Source: Methylacidiphilum sp.
Lineage (GTDB): Bacteria > Verrucomicrobiota > Verrucomicrobiia > CAIQCK01
DNA length: 19,271 bases
NCBI GenBank assembly: GCA_020718125.1
Contig: DYDC01000014.1
Location: 1-19,271 of the forward strand
Direction of reading: 5' to 3'
Shown: piece by piece, positions 14,372 through 19,271 of the stretch
Layout: each line of letters begins with the position of its first letter
Position numbering within the stretch: position 1 is the first letter of the stretch
Program-made: the position numbers and the translations under genes
Notes under the pieces: model-generated
Databases searched by the model: none
What the model was told of the DNA's origin: nothing
What the model saw: the letters and a program-made list of their open reading frames with translations, nothing else

Positions 14372-15586
14372 ATGACAAAAGCCGTGCAGTTCAACCATGA
14401 GTTCATGCAAGAGGCCAACCGCCTGAAGCGGCTGCCGCCCTACCTTTTTGCGGTCATTGACCAGTTGATCAAACAGGAGAAGGCCGCCGGCAAGGATGTC
14501 ATTGACCTGAGCATGGGCAGCCCCGACCTGCCGCCGCCGCCGAACGTCGTGCAGGCGCTGGCCGATGGCGTCAAGCGCGCCGACACGCACGGCTATTCCC
14601 GCTACGACGGCGAGATCGAGCGCAACCTCCGCAAGGCCATCGCGGACTGGTATCACCGGAAGTTCGCTGTCGAACTCGACCCGAACACCGAGGTGCTGCC
14701 GTTGATCGGCTCGAAGGAGGGCCTCGCGCACCTGTCGCTCGGGTTCCTCAACAACGACGACATCGCGCTGGTGCCCAGCCCGACCTACCCGATCCACTTC
14801 AACGGCGTGATCATGTCCGGCGGCATCCTCTACCAGTTGCCGTTGCTCGCGGAAAACAACTTCCTGCCGCAGGTCAATAAACTCGACCCGCACGTGGTGC
14901 GGCAGTCGAAGCTGATGATCCTGTCCTACCCGCACAACCCGACCGCGGCGACGTGCGACATCGGGTTCATGCAGGAGATGGTGGACTGGTGCCGGCGGCA
15001 TCACATCATCCTCGCGCACGACTTCGCCTACAGTGACTTCGTGTTCGACGGCCACAAGGCGCCGAGCGTTTTCAACGCGAAGGGTGCGAAGGACGTGGCG
15101 ATCGAGTTTCACAGTTTCTCGAAGAGCTACTCGATGGCCGGCTGGCGGCTGGCGTTCGCGGTCGGCAACGCGAGCATCCTCAAGACGCTCGGCAAGACCA
15201 AGAGCTACATTGATTTCGGCATCTTCCGCGCGGTGCAGTATGCCGGCATCGAGGCGCTGAACGGGCCGCAGGAACACGTCAAGCTCGCCGCCGACACGTA
15301 TCATCGCCGTATGAAGCTGTTCGTCGAGGGCCTCAACGCGCACGGCTGGCAGACGCCAATGCCGAAAGCGACGTTCTACATCTGGGCGCATCTGCCGCTG
15401 AAATACAGCGCGCTGACCTCGATGGAGTTCGCCCAGTTCCTGATCGAGGAAACCGGCGTGGCGTGCGCGCCGGGCACGGGCTTCGGCGAATACGGCGAAG
15501 GCTACGTGCGCTTCGCAATGGTGCAGAACGAAGACCGGCTCAAGCAGGCGGTCGAGCGCATCGGCAAGGTGCTGGCGGCGGACTGA
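14372..15586 (+). CDS. Class I/II aminotransferase, LL-diaminopimelate/alanine transaminase-like
   Basis: A 404-aa PLP enzyme of fold type I. Start MTKAVQFNHEF at 14372, 7 bases after the lipA stop; an in-frame longer reading into lipA is rejected. The N-terminal RLPPYLFAVIDQL and DLSMGSPDLPPP are typical of the DapL/AlaC-like group. PLP contacts: YPHNPT (Asn189), HDFAYSD (Asp217, Tyr220) and the Schiff-base Lys251 in SFSKSYSMAGWRLAF; the C-terminal substrate Arg is in YVRFAMV. The exact amino donor and acceptor cannot be decided; LL-diaminopimelate synthesis and pyruvate-alanine exchange are the main options. Confidence 0.92.
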   Translation: MTKAVQFNHEFMQEANRLKRLPPYLFAVIDQLIKQEKAAGKDVIDLSMGSPDLPPPPNVVQALADGVKRADTHGYSRYDGEIERNLRKAIADWYHRKFAVELDPNTEVLPLIGSKEGLAHLSLGFLNNDDIALVPSPTYPIHFNGVIMSGGILYQLPLLAENNFLPQVNKLDPHVVRQSKLMILSYPHNPTAATCDIGFMQEMVDWCRRHHIILAHDFAYSDFVFDGHKAPSVFNAKGAKDVAIEFHSFSKSYSMAGWRLAFAVGNASILKTLGKTKSYIDFGIFRAVQYAGIEALNGPQEHVKLAADTYHRRMKLFVEGLNAHGWQTPMPKATFYIWAHLPLKYSALTSMEFAQFLIEETGVACAPGTGFGEYGEGYVRFAMVQNEDRLKQAVERIGKVLAAD

Positions 15587-15633
15587 GCCTCCGCGGACAC
15601 GACACAGGCGGTGAAGCAGAAACGGCGGATCGC

Positions 15634-16752
15634 ATGGCGAAACGCATATTGATTTTTTATCTGACGAAAGGCACGGGCCACCACGCCGCGGCGTTGGCGG
15701 TGCGGCATGGCCTGCGCCAGATAGACCCGTCGCTGGAGATTGCCGAATACGACTCGTTCTCATACGGCAACCCGGTGCTGGCCAAGATCGTCCTGAAGAC
15801 CTACTTCGGCGTGCTCAAGACCACGCCCGGCCTCTGGGAGTGGATGTATGACAACCCGAAGTTCAAGGAGCGCACGAGCGGCATCCGCGAGCGGCTCAAC
15901 CGCCGCAACGCCGCGCGGCTGGAGACGCTGCTGAACGAGTTCCGGCCCGACCTCATCGTCTGCACGCAGGGGTTCTCGTGCGGTGTGATGGGCGACTACA
16001 AGACCCGGACGGGCGCGCGGTTTCCGCTGGTGGGCGTCATCACCGACTTCGTGGCGCACCGTTACTGGGCGCACGGCCAGGTCAACCTCTACTGCGTGCC
16101 CACGCCGCAGACCCGCAACGCGCTCATCGCGGGCGGCGTCTCGCCGGAGAAGGTGCGGGTCACCGGCATCCCGATCGAGGCGATCTACAAGGAGCAACCC
16201 AACCGCGCCGCGCTCAGCGCGCATCTCGGCCTGCGCCCCGACACGACGAAGGTGCTTATCATGGGCGGCAGCCACGGCATGGGGCCGATGGGGACGATCC
16301 TGAAACGGATGAACAAGATCCGCCGCCCGCTGGAGTTGATGATCGTCACGGGCATCAATGAAAGGCTTCACCATCGCCTGCTCAAGCTCCAGCCGCGCCT
16401 GGAACATCCAACGCACGTCTATGGTTTCGTGAAGAACATCCCCGACCTCATGAGCGTCAGCGACCTGCTCGTGACCAAGCCCGGCGGCCTGACCACCAGC
16501 GAGGCGCTCTGCAAGCGGCTGCCGATGATCATCTGCAACCCGATTCCCGGCCAGGAGGTGCGCAACACCGATTTCCTGGTCGAAAGCCGCGTGGCTGTGA
16601 AGGCAGAGACGGTTTACGACCTGCCGCCGATCATCGAGCATCTGCTGTCTCGGACGGAAAAAATCGCCGCGATGCGCGCCCGCTGCGAGCCGCTGCGGCG
16701 GCCCGACTCGGCGCACGACATCGCCGCGGCGGCGCTGCAGTTGTTGAGATGA
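15634..16752 (+). CDS. MGDG synthase/processive diacylglycerol glycosyltransferase-like (GT28)
   Basis: A 372-aa GT-B glycosyltransferase. Start MAKRILIFYLTKGTGHHAAA, with the N-terminal acceptor-domain motif TKGTGHHAAA typical of MGDG_synth/UgtP proteins (usually S-x-G-x-GH). The C-terminal GT28 domain carries VLIMGGSHGMGPMG, VYGFVKNIPDLMSVSDLLVTKPGG and LTTSEAL, the nucleotide-sugar site. Likely transfers galactose or glucose from a UDP-sugar to diacylglycerol or a related lipid at the inner membrane face; a MurG-like alternative is less likely given the N-terminal motif. ATG at 15634, 47 bases after the aminotransferase. Its stop overlaps the acyltransferase start (ATGA), suggesting a joint glycolipid pathway. 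Confidence 0.88.
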   Translation: MAKRILIFYLTKGTGHHAAALAVRHGLRQIDPSLEIAEYDSFSYGNPVLAKIVLKTYFGVLKTTPGLWEWMYDNPKFKERTSGIRERLNRRNAARLETLLNEFRPDLIVCTQGFSCGVMGDYKTRTGARFPLVGVITDFVAHRYWAHGQVNLYCVPTPQTRNALIAGGVSPEKVRVTGIPIEAIYKEQPNRAALSAHLGLRPDTTKVLIMGGSHGMGPMGTILKRMNKIRRPLELMIVTGINERLHHRLLKLQPRLEHPTHVYGFVKNIPDLMSVSDLLVTKPGGLTTSEALCKRLPMIICNPIPGQEVRNTDFLVESRVAVKAETVYDLPPIIEHLLSRTEKIAAMRARCEPLRRPDSAHDIAAAALQLLR

Positions 16753-17645
16753 TCTACTGGTTTTTCCGCCTGATTGCGGGAGCGACCCGCCTCATCCCGC
16801 GGCGGGTTCTTTGCGCGCTATGCGACCTGCTGGGGGCGGTGGTTTATCTCGCGCGGCGGCGCGAGGTTGGTGTCATGGCGGCGACCCAGCAACGTGTGGC
16901 GGCCCATCGCGGCCGGCCGTTGACGGCCAATGAGGCGCGGCGGCGCGTCCGCCGCGTCTATGCCAGCTTCGTCAAGACAGTCATGGACTACTTCTACTTC
17001 GGCGCGCATCTGGAGGAGCTGCCGCCGTTGGTCGAGGTGGAGAACATGGAACTGCTCGCGAAGACCCGTGCGCGCGGCCACGGCACGATCATCATCAGTG
17101 CCCACGTTGGCAGCGTGGACAATGGCGCGGCGCTCGTCGCCCGGCACGGTTACATCTGCCATATCGTGGTGATCACCCAACACGACCCGCGGCAGGATAA
17201 GTTGTTCCAGTTTCAGAGGCTCTCGCGCGACATGCGGATCGTGCCCATCGGCCGCGCCACGCGCGAGTGTGTCCGCGCGCTCCGGCGCAACGAGGCGATT
17301 GCGCTGGTCGGCGACCGCGATTTTACGCCGAACCGCGACACGACGATGTTCTTCGGCGCGCCGGCCCGGCTGCCCACCGGCGCGACGCGGCTGGCGCTGG
17401 CCACCGGCGCGGCCATCGTCTTCAGCTATTGCGTGCGGCTGCCCGGCGACCGGTTCCGGCTGTATTTCTGCGACCCGATCTATGCGGACAAGGCGCGGGA
17501 CACGGTCGAGGGCTTGCAGCGGCAGATCGCGGAGCGGTTGGAGCGCGCCATTGCGGAGCACAGCGACCAGTGGCACATCTTCCACGATCTCTGGGACGTT
17601 GACGCCGACTGGCGTTTCGCGCAAACCTACACGCAACACAAATGA
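16749..17645 (+). CDS. LpxL/HtrB-like lysophospholipid/lipid A acyltransferase
   Basis: A 298-aa membrane-associated acyltransferase. The N-terminus MIYWFFRLIAGATRLIPRRV and LGAVVYLARRREV form a membrane-proximal region like that of LpxL. The catalytic H-x4-D motif is ISAHVGSVDNG (His119, Asp124). Further motifs are RNEAIALVGDRDFTPN and the C-terminal HSDQWHIFHDLWD, matching 'QW..F...W' of the LpxL/HtrB family. Predicted to acylate lipid A or another glycolipid from acyl-ACP; its pairing with a diacylglycerol-type glycosyltransferase leaves the acceptor open. It overlaps both neighbours by 4 bases (ATGA). Confidence 0.9.
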   Translation: MIYWFFRLIAGATRLIPRRVLCALCDLLGAVVYLARRREVGVMAATQQRVAAHRGRPLTANEARRRVRRVYASFVKTVMDYFYFGAHLEELPPLVEVENMELLAKTRARGHGTIIISAHVGSVDNGAALVARHGYICHIVVITQHDPRQDKLFQFQRLSRDMRIVPIGRATRECVRALRRNEAIALVGDRDFTPNRDTTMFFGAPARLPTGATRLALATGAAIVFSYCVRLPGDRFRLYFCDPIYADKARDTVEGLQRQIAERLERAIAEHSDQWHIFHDLWDVDADWRFAQTYTQHK

Positions 17646-18322
17646 AACCGGAGGCGGAATCGCTCGTGGCAGTGGTCGCGGCCTACAGGGAAGAGGGCCT
17701 GATCGGGAATGTGGTGAAGCTGGCGTTGCCGTTCGTATCGCGGGTCGTTGTCGTGGACGACGGCTCCGGCGACGGCACGGCCGCCGAGGCGCGCGCCGCG
17801 GGCGCGGAGGTGATTGTTCATCCCGCCAACCGCGGCAAGGGCGCCGCGTTGATGACCGGCTTTGCCCGCTGCCGCGAACTCGACTGCGAGTGGATCGTGC
17901 TGTTGGATGGCGACGGCCAGCACGATCCGGCGGACATTTCCAGCCTGCTCGCCGCGCGCGCATCGGGCGACAAGCTCATCGTGGGCAACCGGATGGGGAA
18001 CGCGGCCGCGATGCCGTGGCCGCGGTGGATTGGCAACTGCGTCGGTTCGTGGCTGGTGAGCCGGCTCATCGGCCAGCAGGCGCCGGATTCGCAATGCGGT
18101 TTCCGGCTGTTGCATCGGAGCCTTCTGGACGTGCTGGAATTCAGCACGCGGCATTACGAGTGCGACAGCGAGATGTTGATCCTCGCTGCGCGGGCCGGGC
18201 TGCGGATCGGCTGCGCCCCGGTGGCCACCATCTACGGCAGGGAAACGAGCTACATCAAGCCATGGAAAGACCTCATGCGGTTTTTCAGGCTGCTGTGGCG
18301 ATACCGGAGCCGACGTCCATGA
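17642..18322 (+). CDS. Family 2 glycosyltransferase (dolichol-phosphate mannosyltransferase-like)
   Basis: A 226-aa GT-A enzyme starting MKPEAESLVAVVAAYREEGL. Motifs: VVVVDDGSGDGT (nucleotide binding), PANRGKGAALMTGF, LLDGDGQHDP (residues 88-96, the D-x-D type metal site) and SQCGFRLLHR. There is no transmembrane tail, unlike polyprenyl-phosphate glycosyltransferases with GtrA fusions, so it is likely cytosolic or peripheral. It probably makes a lipid-linked sugar or decorates the glycolipid of the preceding genes. ATGA overlaps at both ends mark tight translational coupling. Confidence 0.92.
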   Translation: MKPEAESLVAVVAAYREEGLIGNVVKLALPFVSRVVVVDDGSGDGTAAEARAAGAEVIVHPANRGKGAALMTGFARCRELDCEWIVLLDGDGQHDPADISSLLAARASGDKLIVGNRMGNAAAMPWPRWIGNCVGSWLVSRLIGQQAPDSQCGFRLLHRSLLDVLEFSTRHYECDSEMLILAARAGLRIGCAPVATIYGRETSYIKPWKDLMRFFRLLWRYRSRRP

Positions 18323-18999
18323 TCTGGTTTGCGGGCAAAGAGGGCGGCTCGCAGAACTCGCCTGATGACTGGCGGGAGCGGATGGTGGCCGGGCAATTGG
18401 AGGCGCGCAAGATCAACGACGCGCGCCTGCTCGATGCGTTCCGGCAGGTGCCGCGGCACCTGTTCTGTCCCGGCGCGGAGCTTGACGATGCCTACGGCGA
18501 CCATCCGGTTGACATCGGTTTCGGCCAGACGGTGTCCCAGCCTTACATGATCGCGTGGATGTTGCAGGAGGCGCGGCTAAAGGCCGCGGATCGCGTGTTG
18601 GAGATCGGCACAGGCTCCGGTTACCAGACCGCGTTGCTGTCGCGACTGGTGCATCGCGTGTTCAGCGTCGAATGCATCCCGGATCTGCTCGCGTCGGCGC
18701 GGGCGCGGCTGGAGGAGCTTGGCGTCGCCAACGTGGAACCGCTCGCGGGCGACGGCAGCGTTGGCTGGCCGGAGCGCGGGCCGTTCGACGCGATCATCTA
18801 CTCAGCCGCCGCTCCGGAGATCCCGGATGTGGTGAAACACCAACTCGCCATCGGTGGCCGGCTGCTGGCGCCGGTTGGCTCACGGATGAGCCAGAGCCTC
18901 GTGCGCATCGTGCGTGTGGACGGGAAGAAGCTCAGCGAGGAGAACCTCGGCGGCTGCGTCTTCGTGCCGCTGCGCGGGGCGTATGGGTGGAGCGATTGA
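18319..18999 (+). CDS. pcm: Protein-L-isoaspartate O-methyltransferase
   Basis: A 226-aa SAM-dependent methyltransferase that starts repair of isoaspartyl residues in aged proteins. Start MIWFAGKEGGSQNSPDDWRE at 18319 overlaps the previous stop. Family motifs: INDARLLDAFRQVPRHLF, AYGDHPVDIGFGQTVSQPYM (substrate site), SAM motif I VLEIGTGSGYQTALL (residues 93-107), PFDAIIYSAAAPEIP and LVAPVG-like LLAPVGSRMSQSLV. Length is normal. It is the last gene of the plus-strand run; 114 bases without a recognisable gene separate it from the tRNA. Confidence 0.95.
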   Translation: MIWFAGKEGGSQNSPDDWRERMVAGQLEARKINDARLLDAFRQVPRHLFCPGAELDDAYGDHPVDIGFGQTVSQPYMIAWMLQEARLKAADRVLEIGTGSGYQTALLSRLVHRVFSVECIPDLLASARARLEELGVANVEPLAGDGSVGWPERGPFDAIIYSAAAPEIPDVVKHQLAIGGRLLAPVGSRMSQSLVRIVRVDGKKLSEENLGGCVFVPLRGAYGWSD

Positions 19000-19113
19000 T
19001 GGTTGAAAATCGTTGCAAGATAACGTGGACAGCGGCGGATGGTTGTGCTACCTAGACGCGCCTTATTCCGCGCTGGAAGCGGCCCTGTGGCCGGGCCGGC
19101 GTGGAATTCCGGT

Positions 19114-19191
19114 CGGGGCGTAGCGCAGCTTGGCTAGCGCGCTTGGTTCGGGACCAAGAGGTCGCGGGTTCAAATCCCGCCGCCCCGACCA
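19114..19191 (+). tRNA. tRNA-Pro (anticodon CGG)
   Basis: Acceptor stem CGGGGCG (19114-19120) pairs with CGCCCCG (19181-19187), followed by A and an encoded CCA (19189-19191). The anticodon stem CTTGG/CCAAG encloses loop TTCGGGA with anticodon CGG at 19149-19151. The T-arm is GCGGG-TTCAAAT-CCCGC. D-arm present. It reads CCG proline codons, fitting the GC-rich codon usage. Confidence 0.97.
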
Positions 19192-19240
19192 TTTCTTTTC
19201 AAGGGACAGGCCCATGCTGTCTTCGGTTTCACTTCCAGGC

Positions 19241-19267
19241 GGTCGGGCGCAACTTGACACACGCGCC
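19241..19267. repeat. 27-base repeat, inverted partner of 13088-13114
   Basis: Core CGGGCGCAACTTGACAC. Matches the reverse complement of 13088-13114 at 25 of 27 positions. It contains TTGACA, a perfect sigma-70 -35 hexamer, near the right edge, so any -10 element would lie outside the window. Confidence 0.65.
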
Positions 19268-19271
19268 AAGT

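Noticed and set aside
15463..15633. 57-codon N-terminal extension of the MGDG-type glycosyltransferase
   Set aside because: It overlaps the aminotransferase 3' end, while MAKRILIFYLTKGTGHH is the canonical N-terminus of the family.
13889..15763. Minus-strand 624-aa ORF
   Set aside because: Antisense of lipA and the aminotransferase; a GC-rich shadow frame.
17269..18318. Long N-terminal extension of pcm in the same frame
   Set aside because: It is an out-of-frame shadow of the acyltransferase and GT2 genes; the Pcm fold starts at 18319.
19192..19240. tRNA-associated attachment site or integrated element at the right edge
   Set aside because: No duplicated tRNA 3' end, integrase or other mobile gene is visible in the remaining bases.
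19063..19269. Minus-strand 68-aa ORF
   Set aside because: It runs antisense through the tRNA-Pro gene; its WSGRRDLNPRPLGPE stretch is the well-known spurious translation of tRNA complement.

Overview
This is a GC-rich bacterial chromosomal segment with 17 supportable protein genes, one partial gene at the left edge, one probable gene remnant and one tRNA. The best guess is a Verrucomicrobiota (Pedosphaera/Limisphaera-like) or related PVC bacterium. That is inference: no rRNA is present. It rests on gene content (an EIIA-diadenylate cyclase fusion, an MGDG-synthase-type glycosyltransferase beside an LpxL-like acyltransferase), very short intergenic gaps, and abundant small palindromic repeats of the '...CCCCGGAGGGGCG...' kind that I associate with such genomes.

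Layout. 1-9428 is almost entirely minus-strand. Read in the direction of transcription it holds a PTS-EIIA/pyruvate-kinase-C-like/diadenylate cyclase fusion, an M24 Xaa-Pro-type peptidase (ATGA overlap), a HicBA toxin-antitoxin pair, a YugP-type membrane zinc peptidase, and an iron(III)-type ABC importer (binding protein, ATPase, double permease). The importer genes are split by a plus-strand pair: a 66-aa ORF and an AbiEii-like nucleotidyltransferase. 9429-9889 holds a plus-strand, apparently frameshifted gene remnant. tsaD (minus) and ftsH (plus) are divergent. 12841-13178 is a repeat-rich intergenic region, followed by a 44-aa lipoprotein gene with its own terminator. 13378-18999 is a plus-strand run of lipA, a class I aminotransferase, a GT28/MGDG-type glycosyltransferase, an LpxL-like acyltransferase, a GT2 glycosyltransferase and pcm; the last four are joined by three ATGA stop/start overlaps. 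A tRNA-Pro(CGG) with encoded CCA closes the window.

How it works together. The plus-strand run looks like envelope-lipid biosynthesis coupled to lipoate and protein-repair functions. The diadenylate cyclase fusion would couple phosphotransferase (nitrogen-PTS-like) status to c-di-AMP synthesis. The ABC genes would import a ferric-iron-type substrate.

What stands out: (1) the EIIA-DAC fusion; (2) three conserved genes (M24 peptidase, tsaD, lipA) each carrying an in-frame, repeat-derived insertion of about 11-31 codons, reminiscent of the palindromic elements that invade Rickettsia proteins; (3) a textbook intrinsic terminator with a T9 tract inside the signal-peptide codons of the binding-protein gene; (4) a hicBA module bracketed by direct repeats copied from the 3' end of the neighbouring peptidase gene.
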